Origin: JAAYSA01 sp035367155
GTDB taxonomy: Bacteria > Bacillota_I > Bacilli_A > RFN20 > CAG-826
Assembly (NCBI GenBank): GCA_035367155.1
Contig: DAOSJI010000002.1
Span: 52,980-116,979 of the forward strand
Length of the DNA: 64,000 nt
Reading direction: 5' to 3'
The notes beneath the pieces were generated by a model, which made no database searches, was not told the DNA's origin, and worked only from the letters and a program-made list of their open reading frames with translations. Positions 36,185-45,300 of the stretch are shown here, in pieces (the first letter of the stretch is position 1; every line of letters starts with the position of its first letter). The translations under genes were made by a program, and so were the position numbers.

Positions 36185-36226
36185 CGTTAGATTGAAAAAT
36201 ACCTGTTTTATAGTAAACTAAATATG

Positions 36227-36245
36227 CTTAGTTTATAAAACTAAG
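36227..36245 (+). repeat. Perfect inverted repeat before the APH-like kinase gene
   Basis: CTTAGTTT, ATA and AAACTAAG form a perfect 8-base inverted repeat about ten bases downstream of a candidate promoter (TTGAAA 36192-36197, TAAACT 36214-36219) and just ahead of AGGAG. It may be an operator or a leader hairpin. Confidence 0.5.
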
Positions 36246-36262
36246 AAGTTAGGAGAAAACTT

Positions 36263-37012
36263 ATGGAATTAAAAAACGTGATTTCAAAACGATCATATAA
36301 AACCGTTTATGCTGAAGATGGAAAAATCATCAAATTATTTGTCAAGGGTTATCCAAAAACAAATGTTTTTAATGAAGCATTAAATCAAACTAGAATGGAA
36401 GATAGTGAAATTAATGTTCCTAAGGTAATTGAAGTTGTTGAAATTGATGGTTGTTGGGCTTTTATAAGCGAAGAAATAAAAGGTAAAACACTTGAGCAAT
36501 TGATGATTGAAAATCCAGAAAAGTTAGATGAGTATTTAGATTTATTTATTGATACACAAATATTAATGTCTAAACAAAATAGTTTTCTTCTTAACCCGTT
36601 AGTACATCGAATGAGTCGCAGAATTGCCCGTAGTGAATTACGTGCTACAACTAGATATGATTTTCAAATTCGTTTGGAAGAAATGGAACAATTCCACGAA
36701 GTTGTTCATGGAGATTATAATCCAAGCAATATAATTATTGATGAAAATGGAAAAGTATGGGTTATTGATTGGGCGCATGTTAGTGAAGGTAATGCTGCAG
36801 CTGATGTTGCTAAAACATATTTATGGTTTAATCTACATAATCAAAACGAACTTTCAGAAAAATATTTAAAGCGTTATGTCGAAAGATCTGTAATAGAAGA
36901 AAAATTTATAAGAAACTGGATGCCGTTGGTTGCAGCGTGGATTTTAGACACCGCTTTAGAAGAAAAGAAGCCGTATTTGCGGGATATTGTTAAACAAGAG
37001 ATCATGAGGTAA
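36263..37012 (+). CDS. Aminoglycoside-phosphotransferase-like kinase
   Basis: The 249-residue protein has the APH/choline-kinase fold: a nucleotide-binding region starting KRSYKTVYAEDGKIIKLF, ISEEIKGKTLEQLM, then the catalytic HGDYNPSNIII (Asp about 155) and VIDWAHVSEGN, the metal-binding Asp. This family phosphorylates aminoglycosides, choline, thiamine or other small molecules. Length and motifs agree with an active kinase, but substrate is unknown and resistance should not be assumed. It has its own promoter and strong AGGAG site. The hydrogenase gene follows after four bases. Confidence 0.88.
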   Translation: MELKNVISKRSYKTVYAEDGKIIKLFVKGYPKTNVFNEALNQTRMEDSEINVPKVIEVVEIDGCWAFISEEIKGKTLEQLMIENPEKLDEYLDLFIDTQILMSKQNSFLLNPLVHRMSRRIARSELRATTRYDFQIRLEEMEQFHEVVHGDYNPSNIIIDENGKVWVIDWAHVSEGNAAADVAKTYLWFNLHNQNELSEKYLKRYVERSVIEEKFIRNWMPLVAAWILDTALEEKKPYLRDIVKQEIMR

Positions 37013-37016
37013 AGCT

Positions 37017-38453
37017 ATGAATATAAAATTTGAAACACAAATAAGTGAATTAAAACATAAGGTTTTGGTAAAGGTTGCAACTTTGGCTTATCAAGATAGA
37101 CTTCTTGAAGGATACCGTTATATTCCTCAAGAAATAAAACCTGGACCAACTGCAACAATGCGCTGTTGCAATCATAAAGAACAAGCGATTCTGCGAGAAA
37201 GAGTAAAGTTAGCATGCGGTGGGGATAGTCGTAACCCCAACATTATGGAAGTAATTAAAATTGCTTGTGATGAATGTCCTTTAGGTGGCTATACAGTAAC
37301 TAATGTTTGTCGAGGCTGTATTGCACACTATTGCCAAGAAGCATGTCCAAAAAAATGTATTTATATTGATCCTATTGACCATACTGCTAAAATCGACAAA
37401 AGCAAATGTATTAACTGTGGATTATGTGCTAAAGCATGTCCTTATAATGCAATCATTAATTATAGAAGACCTTGTGAAACGGCATGTCACGTAGATGCAA
37501 TTACAATTGATCAATATGGAGCATGTGAAATTGATAATAACAAATGTGTCTCGTGTGGGCACTGTGCAGTAAAATGTCCTTTTGGAGCAATTATGGATAA
37601 ATCATATCTTTTAGATGCGATTGATATTTTAAAAGATAAAAAGAATGAAAAATATAACAAATATGCAATTCTTGCACCTGCTATTGCTGGTCAATTTAGG
37701 GGAGTGAGTTATGAACAAGTAGTTACGGGTATTAAAAAACTTGGTTTCACTCATGTTGTTGAAGCGGCTTTAGGTGCTGATTTAGTTGCTATTGCTGAAT
37801 CTCAAGAATTAATTGAAAAAGGCTTTTTAACTTCAAGTTGTTGCCCCGCCTTTGTTGAATTAATTAAAAAACACTATCCAAGTGTAGCACCACACATTTC
37901 ACATAATTTAAGTCCTCAAGCAACGATTGCAAAGTATATAAAAACTAATGATAACACTGCAAAAATAGTATTTATTGGTCCGTGCATGGCAAAAAAAGCA
38001 GAAATTAAAAAGACAGAAGAATCAAAATGGACAGATGTGGTTTTAACATTTGAAGAACTTTTGGCTCTTTTTGTTAGCCGAGAGGTTGATTTAGATTCTC
38101 TAGAAGCAACCCCGTTAACTGATGCAAGTTATTATGGAAGGATTTTTGGTAGATCTGGAGGATTAACCGAAGCCGTTACTCAAGCGATAAAAGAACTTGA
38201 AGTCGCCGGCTTTGAGTTTAAACCCTTAGTGTGTGATGGAATAGTTAACTGTAGAAGTGCACTTAATAAAGCTAAAGGAGATACTAAAGATTTTAATTTT
38301 CTTGAAGGGATGGCCTGTGAAGGCGGATGTATTGGTGGACCAGCGGTAATTAGTAAAGGAATTCGAAATAAAATAGAAGTTGATAAATTCGCCAAAACAA
38401 CTACAAAAGAAACTATTAAAAGTTCAATTAAGGATGTAGAAAAAAATGATTGA
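37017..38453 (+). CDS. [FeFe] hydrogenase, group B-like, with extra iron-sulfur domains
   Basis: The protein (478 residues) has an N-terminal cysteine-rich module (C50-C51, C67, C84, C87, C98-C110), two typical 4Fe-4S motifs near C131-C141 and C177-C187, and a C-terminal hydrogenase domain. The H-cluster motifs are all present: TSSCCP (272-277), GPCMAKKAE (321-329) and EGMACEGGCIGG (430-441), so the four ligating cysteines exist. The CCPAF form of L1 points to the group B subfamily. It would evolve or sense hydrogen in the cytoplasm; HydEFG maturases are not in this window. It starts four bases after the kinase gene and overlaps the MazG-like gene by eight. Confidence 0.9.
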   Translation: MNIKFETQISELKHKVLVKVATLAYQDRLLEGYRYIPQEIKPGPTATMRCCNHKEQAILRERVKLACGGDSRNPNIMEVIKIACDECPLGGYTVTNVCRGCIAHYCQEACPKKCIYIDPIDHTAKIDKSKCINCGLCAKACPYNAIINYRRPCETACHVDAITIDQYGACEIDNNKCVSCGHCAVKCPFGAIMDKSYLLDAIDILKDKKNEKYNKYAILAPAIAGQFRGVSYEQVVTGIKKLGFTHVVEAALGADLVAIAESQELIEKGFLTSSCCPAFVELIKKHYPSVAPHISHNLSPQATIAKYIKTNDNTAKIVFIGPCMAKKAEIKKTEESKWTDVVLTFEELLALFVSREVDLDSLEATPLTDASYYGRIFGRSGGLTEAVTQAIKELEVAGFEFKPLVCDGIVNCRSALNKAKGDTKDFNFLEGMACEGGCIGGPAVISKGIRNKIEVDKFAKTTTKETIKSSIKDVEKND

Positions 38454-38796
38454 TAAAAAAATATATGATGAGGTTATCGCCTTTAGTAGGGATCGAGATT
38501 GGGAACAATATCATACTGGAAAAGATTTAGCAGTTAGTCTTGTTTTGGAAGCTTCTGAATTACTTGAGGTATATCAATGGTCAGGAAGTGACCAATGGGA
38601 AAACACCAAAAAAGAAAAAATAGAAGAGGAATTAGCAGATATTTTAATGTATGTAATTTTAATTGCAGATGCTTATAAACTTGATTTAAATGTAATTTTG
38701 AAAAACAAATTGAGTACCAATAATAAGAAATACCCATTGGAAATGAGTAAAGGTAGCAAGGAAAAATATGATGAGCTCAAAAGAAAAAAAAGATAA
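38446..38796 (+). CDS. MazG-like nucleotide pyrophosphohydrolase
   Basis: A 116-residue all-alpha NTP pyrophosphohydrolase-like protein: it shows EASELLEVYQW and EEELADILMYV, the ExxE...ExxD metal motif of MazG and iMazG proteins, which hydrolyse non-canonical or damaged nucleoside triphosphates. Length fits the single-domain type. It overlaps the hydrogenase gene by eight bases and the small membrane protein by 29, so all are translated as one operon. Confidence 0.88.
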   Translation: MIDKKIYDEVIAFSRDRDWEQYHTGKDLAVSLVLEASELLEVYQWSGSDQWENTKKEKIEEELADILMYVILIADAYKLDLNVILKNKLSTNNKKYPLEMSKGSKEKYDELKRKKR

Positions 38797-39031
38797 AATA
38801 TTAAAAATAATAGCGACAATAGGTGGCGTTTTACTATTAGTAGCAGGTATGGTAATACTGGGGTATGGAATCATTAAGTATTTTGGTGCTTTGATGCATA
38901 ATAGTGATTTAGAAACTGGTCAACAAGCCATTGAGACAAGCATTTTACCTTTTATTATTAGTTCCCCATTACTCTTTGGTGGTTTTTTCTTAATAGTTTT
39001 AGGTGTTGGAAAGAAAAAAACAAAATTATGA
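38768..39031 (+). CDS. Small membrane protein, unknown
   Basis: The 87-residue protein has two strongly hydrophobic segments (about 12-35 and 56-80) linked by a polar loop and flanked by lysine clusters at both ends (KEKKDKILK and KKKTKL). It fits a two-helix membrane protein with both ends in the cytoplasm. The 29-base overlap with the MazG-like gene and the ATGA overlap with the pseudouridine synthase support a real gene. Two ATG codons at 38768 and 38771 may start it. I recognise no family. Confidence 0.65.
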   Translation: MMSSKEKKDKILKIIATIGGVLLLVAGMVILGYGIIKYFGALMHNSDLETGQQAIETSILPFIISSPLLFGGFFLIVLGVGKKKTKL

Positions 39032-39921
39032 AAAAAAACAAAGGCCGTGTAAAACAAAAAAACGAAGAGTATCAAGTAAAAGAAACTTCGCAACTTTTTG
39101 ATTTTTTAATGGAAAATCTTAAAGGAAGAAGTCGGAATAATATAAAAAGTCTTTTAACGAGAAAACAAATTTTAGTAAATGATATTGTAGTTTCGCAATA
39201 CAATTTTGAATTGGTAAAGGGTGATGTAATAAAGGTAACACCATTTCGTAATACAGTAACGAACAAAATGAAATTACCTATCATCTACGAAGATGATATG
39301 TTAATTGTTATTAATAAACCCACTGGACTTCTTTCAATAGCAAGTGATAAAGAAAAAGAAGCTACGGCATATCGATATGTTAACGAATATCTAAGGCAAG
39401 AAAATCCTAATGCGAGAGCCTTTGTGTTGCATCGACTCGATAAAGAAACGTCTGGGATTTTGATGTTTTCTAAAACACCCAACTTAGTAAATGCATTGCA
39501 CAAAAACTGGAACCATTTCGTCACAAAACGAGCCTATTTTGTAGTGATAAAAGGAAAAATACCCCAAAATAGCGGAGTTATTAAATCCTATTTGCACCAA
39601 AGTAAAACACAGCAAGTTTACTCTGGTGCTAAAACTAAAGACGCAAAATATTCTGAAACTCATTACGAGTTTTTAAGAGGAAATAATGAATTTTCACTTT
39701 ATGATGTTAAATTACAAACGGGAAGAAAAAATCAAATAAGAGTACATTTTAGAGATTTAGGGTATCCAATTATTGGTGATGATAAATATAACGGAGAAAC
39801 TACGAAAATTAAAAGACTAGGCCTTCATGCTTACGAGATAGTTTTTAAAAATCCAATTACTAAGAAAATAATGTCATTTAAAACCCCAATACCCAAAGAA
39901 TTTAATCTGCTTCTCAAGTAA
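39028..39921 (+). CDS. RluA/RluD family pseudouridine synthase
   Basis: The 297-residue enzyme has an N-terminal S4-like RNA-binding domain (about 15-70, FLMENLKGRSRNNIKSLL) and a catalytic domain with HRLDKETSGILMFSK, which contains the active aspartate. It isomerises uridine to pseudouridine in rRNA or tRNA. The final part includes KTGRKNQIRVHF-like QTGRKNQIRVH, conserved in RluA proteins. It ends the hydrogenase operon before a strong terminator. Target RNA is not predictable. Confidence 0.93.
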   Translation: MKKNKGRVKQKNEEYQVKETSQLFDFLMENLKGRSRNNIKSLLTRKQILVNDIVVSQYNFELVKGDVIKVTPFRNTVTNKMKLPIIYEDDMLIVINKPTGLLSIASDKEKEATAYRYVNEYLRQENPNARAFVLHRLDKETSGILMFSKTPNLVNALHKNWNHFVTKRAYFVVIKGKIPQNSGVIKSYLHQSKTQQVYSGAKTKDAKYSETHYEFLRGNNEFSLYDVKLQTGRKNQIRVHFRDLGYPIIGDDKYNGETTKIKRLGLHAYEIVFKNPITKKIMSFKTPIPKEFNLLLK

Positions 39922-39936
39922 ATATTATTAGTATAT

Positions 39937-39969
39937 AAAAAAGTCGAAATATATGTATTTCGCTTTTTT
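39937..39969. terminator. Bidirectional-looking terminator
   Basis: AAAAAAG, a single unpaired T, CGAAATA, a TATG loop, then TATTTCG and CTTTTTT form a long stem with A and T flanks. It ends the operon with the pseudouridine synthase gene; a TATAAT at 39982-39987 follows and may start the DUF1538 operon. Confidence 0.88.
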
Positions 39970-40003
39970 GTTCTTTTTTCGTATAATATAAAGCGGTAGA
40001 TTT

Positions 40004-41506
40004 ATGATTAAGCAATTATTACAACATGTAAAAGATGCATTACTCTCTGTATTACCAGTCACACTGACGGTTATTTTATTACATTTTACAGGTCTTGTTC
40101 CGCTTGGAGACAATATAATTACTTTTGTAATTGGAGCCATTTTTTTAGTTGTAGGTTTAATTTTATTTAATATAGGTGTTAGTGAATCACTTTTAAAAGT
40201 TGGAGAAATGATTGGATCATCACTTGTAAAAGTTTCAAAATTTCCTTTATTAATATTAATTGTCTTTATTATGGGGTTTGTGATTACATCCGCCGAACCA
40301 TCAGTAATGCTTTTAGCGACACAAACCCCTATTAATAAATATGTTTTTGTTTTTGTTGTTGCAGGTGGCGTTGGATTATATCTCGTTTTAGCAGTTTTAA
40401 AAGTTATTTTTAACAAACACTTTAATGCTTTTGCAATAACGACATATGTCTTAATCTTTGGCTGTGCAATACTTGTTGCACCAGAATTTTTACCTATGGC
40501 ATTTGATTCATCTGGAGTAGCCACAGGAGTAGTAACAGTTCCATTCATTATTGCGATTGGCACGGGTGTAGCAATGACTCTTTCAAAAAGAAAAGCACAA
40601 GAAGATAGTTTCGGTTTTGTAGGATTTGCTATTCTTGGACCTATTTTATTTGTAATTATTATGGGAATTTTTAGTGATAAACCGACTTATTCTTTAAGCG
40701 AAGGCGGCGAAGTATTAACAATTACACAAATGATTTTAACCGCTATTAAACAATCGGCGATAGATAACGCATTAGTACTTGTACCCATATTAATCTTTTT
40801 TGTAATTTATCAGGCATTTTATATTAAATTATCAAAAAAACAATTACTTAGAATTGGAATAGGGTTTATTTATGTATATGTTGGATTACTCCTATTTATT
40901 GCAGGAGCAAATATTGGTTATGTTCCAATTGGTAATCTTATTGGAGAAGTATTAGTTAATAAAAATAATTTAGCGATTATGCTAGCAATTATTGCTTTAA
41001 TAGGTGGTTTAGCATGTTTAGCAGAACCAAGTGTTCATGTTTTAGGATCAAGAGTTGAGGAGATAAGTGATGGAACAATTAAGAAAACTACTCTTGTTTT
41101 GACGTTAGCAGGTGGTGTATGTATCTCAATGATGCTATCTGTAATACGTGTATATTTTGACTTTTCATTTATGTATTTTATCGTTCCAGGTTATTTTATT
41201 GCGGTCGCATTAACATTTATAGTTCCTCGTGTTTATACATCTATTGCTTTTGATGGTGGTGGTGCTGTTAGTAGTGCTCTTACTGCAAGTTTTCTCGCAC
41301 CAATCGTAATGGGTGTTGCTATAGCAATTCCAGGGCGTAATTTAGTTTTAAACGGACTAGGAACAATAGGATTAATTTCGATGATGCCTTTAATAACTAT
41401 TCAATTATTAGGCTTTGGAGCAATGCTTAAAGAACGTGCTGCTATTCGTATTAGTAAGGCTAGACGAATTGAAGAATACGAAGCAGAAATTATCTATTTT
41501 AATTAA
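40004..41506 (+). CDS. DUF1538 family membrane protein, internally duplicated
   Basis: A 500-residue protein of about 12 hydrophobic segments made from two related halves. The motif AEPSV occurs at 97-101 and 340-344, and AFDssG at 166-171 and 415-420, giving a constant repeat offset of about 245 residues. This is the DUF1538 fold, a transporter-like membrane family of unknown substrate. The two-fold repeat, helix-breaking motifs and paired acidic residues are what an inverted-repeat secondary transporter would show. Two small PII-like proteins follow immediately (12 and then 1 base gaps), suggesting they regulate it as GlnK regulates AmtB. The ribosome site is weak. The ending KARRIEEYEAEIIYFN is cytoplasmic. 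Confidence 0.85.
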   Translation: MIKQLLQHVKDALLSVLPVTLTVILLHFTGLVPLGDNIITFVIGAIFLVVGLILFNIGVSESLLKVGEMIGSSLVKVSKFPLLILIVFIMGFVITSAEPSVMLLATQTPINKYVFVFVVAGGVGLYLVLAVLKVIFNKHFNAFAITTYVLIFGCAILVAPEFLPMAFDSSGVATGVVTVPFIIAIGTGVAMTLSKRKAQEDSFGFVGFAILGPILFVIIMGIFSDKPTYSLSEGGEVLTITQMILTAIKQSAIDNALVLVPILIFFVIYQAFYIKLSKKQLLRIGIGFIYVYVGLLLFIAGANIGYVPIGNLIGEVLVNKNNLAIMLAIIALIGGLACLAEPSVHVLGSRVEEISDGTIKKTTLVLTLAGGVCISMMLSVIRVYFDFSFMYFIVPGYFIAVALTFIVPRVYTSIAFDGGGAVSSALTASFLAPIVMGVAIAIPGRNLVLNGLGTIGLISMMPLITIQLLGFGAMLKERAAIRISKARRIEEYEAEIIYFN

Positions 41507-41518
41507 GGAGGCAACATA

Positions 41519-41935
41519 GTGAAAAACGCATTAACAAAACACGCTAAAACTACAGTACGAAAGCCTTTTAGTGAAACAAATGAAATTAAAAAGCTATCTT
41601 TACTAGTTACGATTGTTGATCGTGATGCCAGTGATGTTTTTGTTGATTATTTTCAAACACTAGAAAGTAACCTCCAAATCATTATTTTTGGTAAAGGAAC
41701 AGCGACAAGTGAACTAATTTCATTGCTTGGTTTAAGCGAACCCAACAAAGATATCTTATTAACTATTATTAAAGAAGAAAAAATAGATGAAGCATTTAAT
41801 TATATAAAACGAAGATTTGAAATATCAAAAAAACATAAAGGTGTTGCCTTTAGTATCGGGCTTGAATCTATGATAGGTGTATCAATTTATAAATATTTAT
41901 CAAATAATGTTTTAAACAAACAAAAAGGAGCTTAA
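41519..41935 (+). CDS. PII-like signalling protein 1 (divergent)
   Basis: The 138-residue protein starts at GTG 41519 after GGAGG. Residues about 25-125 follow the PII ferredoxin-like pattern: LSLLVTIVDRDASDVFVDYF, IIFGKGTATSE in the place of the T-loop region, ILLTIIKEEKIDEAFNYI, and GVAFSIGLESMIGV in the B-loop region. The T-loop is very short and the B-loop glycines are changed, so nucleotide binding may differ from GlnB/GlnK. The neighbouring gene encodes a second, more canonical member, so the two may form a heteromer. Confidence 0.7.
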   Translation: MKNALTKHAKTTVRKPFSETNEIKKLSLLVTIVDRDASDVFVDYFQTLESNLQIIIFGKGTATSELISLLGLSEPNKDILLTIIKEEKIDEAFNYIKRRFEISKKHKGVAFSIGLESMIGVSIYKYLSNNVLNKQKGA

Positions 41936-41936
41936 G

Positions 41937-42317
41937 ATGGACAAAAAAGAAACAAATTTAATTATTGTTATTATCAATTCAGGATTTGTAGATCTTGTTA
42001 TGGATGCCGCAAAAGCAGCTGGAGCCGGTGGAGGAACGGTCCTTCACGGCAGAGGAACTGGAAACAAAGAAATTGAAAAACTTTTTGGTATTACAATTAG
42101 TCCAAATAAAGAAATTGTCTTAATCGTAGTTCCTAATCAAATTAAAGATAAGGTTATGAAAGCTATTTATAATAATGCTGGCCTAGATACAGAAGGGCAA
42201 GGTATTATCTTTTCACTACCGCTTGATCGAGTTGTAGGAGTAAATTTCAATCATTTTAACAAAAATGCTGAAAACAACAATACAACTGATGATACAAAAA
42301 ATGGTAACCAAGAGTAA
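41937..42317 (+). CDS. PII-like signalling protein 2
   Basis: The 126-residue protein begins NLIIVIINSGFVDLVMDAAKAAGA and has GGGTVLHGRGTGNKE, a short T-loop region, EIVLIVVPNQIKDKVMKAI, and EGQGIIFSLPLDRVVGV, which matches the PII B-loop and last strand. PII proteins are trimers that bind ATP/ADP and effectors and gate membrane transporters. The canonical T-loop tyrosine for uridylylation is absent. Ribosome site AAGGAG precedes the ATG. Its end overlaps the YfhO gene. The acidic, Asn-rich tail (about 110-126) is unusual. Confidence 0.78.
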   Translation: MDKKETNLIIVIINSGFVDLVMDAAKAAGAGGGTVLHGRGTGNKEIEKLFGITISPNKEIVLIVVPNQIKDKVMKAIYNNAGLDTEGQGIIFSLPLDRVVGVNFNHFNKNAENNNTTDDTKNGNQE

Positions 42318-45300
42318 AAGAACAATCATTTTTAATTATCTTCATGTAACGCTATTAGCGCTTTTTTATCTTGTAACTTTGATGGTTGCTCCAAGAGGGC
42401 AATATGATAAAGGAGTAGCGCCTTTACTTTGGTTTATATTCATTACAGTCATCCTTGTAAGTTTAATAACTATAAACATAATATTAATCATTAGAAAAAA
42501 ACAAGACAAAAAACGCATATTTGCAATTTTAACCACGTTATTGTCGCTTTTTCCTTTCTACCAATCATTGCGTAGACTTGCCAGTTTACTAAGTCCAGTA
42601 AATAGTTTATACACTGAATTTCCTGTTCTTGCAATTTTATTTATTTTAATTTTTCTTCTTTATTTAATATGTGCTGTAACATTTTTGATAAATCAATTAA
42701 CCATAATAGATAAAGAATATGAAACCGTAAAAGAAGAAAAATTAAACTTGCAAAAAAGATGGACTATTTTTCTTGAAAGATTTGGTAGAACTGAAAATCC
42801 TTTATATTTTTATATAATTTCATTATTTATAATAGCGATTTTATTTTTCTCATCAAGTTTATTTAAAGAGTCTTTTACAATTCCTTTTGGTGGCGATTTT
42901 ACTCAACAACAGCTTCAATTTTATATTAATGGTTATGATGATTACTGGTCCTTTTTTAAGACAGGACAGTTTCCTTTATGGGACACAAATACTTTTCTTG
43001 GTGTAAATAACATTGGATCAAATGCATTTTACTATGCACTAAATCCATTTTTTCTACCAATCTTAGTATTCCCTCGCTCCTTAGTTCCACAGGGGATCTC
43101 GGTACTAATGATTACAAAATTTGTTTTGGCCGCTTTATCTATGAGAGCTTATTTAAAATACATGGGAATAAAAGAAACTACAGCGAGACTTTTTGCATTA
43201 ATGTACGCATTTTGCGGGTGGAATGTCTATTATTTATGGTTTAACCACTTTATGGAAGTTACTGTAATGTTTCCTCTTGTATTTTTAGGAATTGAAAAAG
43301 TATTTAAAGAACGTCAACCATTTTTCTTAGCACTAAGCTTAGCAATAATGGGTTTAGCAAATTATTTCTTCTTAGTTACCACATGTATGGTCGGAGTTTT
43401 ATATGCTGGATTTCGTTATATTCAACTATTTAGTAAGTTTCCCAATAATAGAGTTCGCCTTGAAGTCATCGGGATCGGGTTTTTAGGATTTTTATTTGGT
43501 ATTCTTGGATCTGGCATTGCTTTTTTACCAGGATTAGATGTAGCAAGAAATAGTGATCGCGTTACAAATGCAACATATTTAGATAATCTTAAATCAACAT
43601 TTAAAGCAAAAGATTGGAAAACACTTGTAGCATATTTAACTAAATGGGAAACACAAAATGAGTCTTTTGAATATAAAAAGTTTTATCCCCTCATTTCTTT
43701 TTTATTCCCAACTATATCAGATCGCAGTGTTACGTTACTGAATAGAAGTTCCTACGATAACACTATTTCTAGTTTATTTACTTTTACGCCTATAACACTT
43801 CTATTAATTCCATCTTTGATTCATTCTTTTAAGAAAAGAAAGGCAAGTCCTTTTATAGCGCTAGGTTTGTTCCTTTTAGCTATTTTTACTCCTTTCGCGT
43901 ATAACCTATTTCATGGTTTTACAAAAGAATATGGAAGGTGGCAGCTGTTCCCTGTGTTTTTACTTATTACTTATGTAGCGTCATCATATGAAGAAAGAAA
44001 AGAGTTTAAACGATGGTATTTTGATGTCTCATTTGTTGTAATTGCTTTACTTATGGGTATTACTTATTTATGGGCGTTTAATTATCAAAACAAGAATACA
44101 TTTACATTTTTATTTCAACGAGAATATGTGGCATATTATCAATTTGGGGTCCTTTTTGTCGTATATTTAACGTTTAGATATATGTATGAAAAGAAAGTAG
44201 TAAGTCCAATTTTATTTGCTCTAACAACAATTGAAGTGGTAATAATGGGTGTCTTGACACTTAATTTCCACGGGACGATATCATATCAAAATCATGTTTT
44301 CGGGGGTCAAATTAACTATAAACACGATGAAGAAGTTACTAGAAAAATTAAATCTTTAGATGGCTCCTATTATAGGGTTTATTCTACTAGTGCTAGAAAA
44401 GGAAGAGATAATCTCCCGATGGCTCTTGATTACAATGGTGTCACGACTTTTCACTCGTTGTATAATTTTGAATTAATGGACTTTAATTATTGGAGTAAGA
44501 TTAACTATAACTATTTAGGTTGGTCACTTGGTGTACACGAAAAAAGACCATTCTTGGATCAATTTCTAAATATAAAATATTATGTTATGAAACCAAGTGA
44601 AGCAAATCCAACAATTGAAGAAAAAGACAATGTCATTTTACGCCCAAATGTTCCTCTAACACATATCTTATATGAAGAAATGTCTACTGAACATCGATTA
44701 GTATATGGGAACGAAAATCATTTTAATACTGGTTTTGCAGTCGACAACATCATGTCATATGAACAATTTGATGGCGAAAAAATTGTCGATGTTGTGCGCA
44801 ATTCAGGAAGAACAGGAATTATTAAAATTGAAGAATTATACTTAAAGTCTGCTATTCTTTCTTTTGATGATTTTAACGAAGTAAAAAAGAATCACCCTAC
44901 TTTTAATGAAATAGATTTTAAATATTATCAAATGAACGCTCATCAATATTCAAATAATTTAAGTAGCGATTTTGGTTTTAGTAAAACTATATATTATTGT
45001 AGTAAGGAATTTCCGATTACAAAACTTAATTCTAATGAATTGAATTTAAGATCTTGTACAGTCTTTAATGTTGGATCTAAACCACATGTAGGGATAGTTT
45101 TTGAAAGAAATAATGGCGAACCATTTTTATTTAACAGCGGATCTATAATTTTTCAATATCCAATAGCAGCAAAAGCCAACATTTATTTACTTGGTACTGA
45201 TGGATCAGTTGTTACATATGATAATCACACATCTCCAAGTGGATCAACAACCTATAAAGTTTTACGTGGCTTTTCTGCAAGTAAAGCGATTAAACGGATA

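Noticed and set aside
36263..37012. Aminoglycoside resistance gene
   Set aside because: The fold is shared by many small-molecule kinases and nothing in sequence or context points to an antibiotic substrate.
39928..40563. 211-residue minus-strand frame opposite the DUF1538 gene
   Set aside because: It is composed of Thr/Ile/Lys/Asn-rich sequence mirroring hydrophobic codons of the real membrane protein, and begins in the terminator region.
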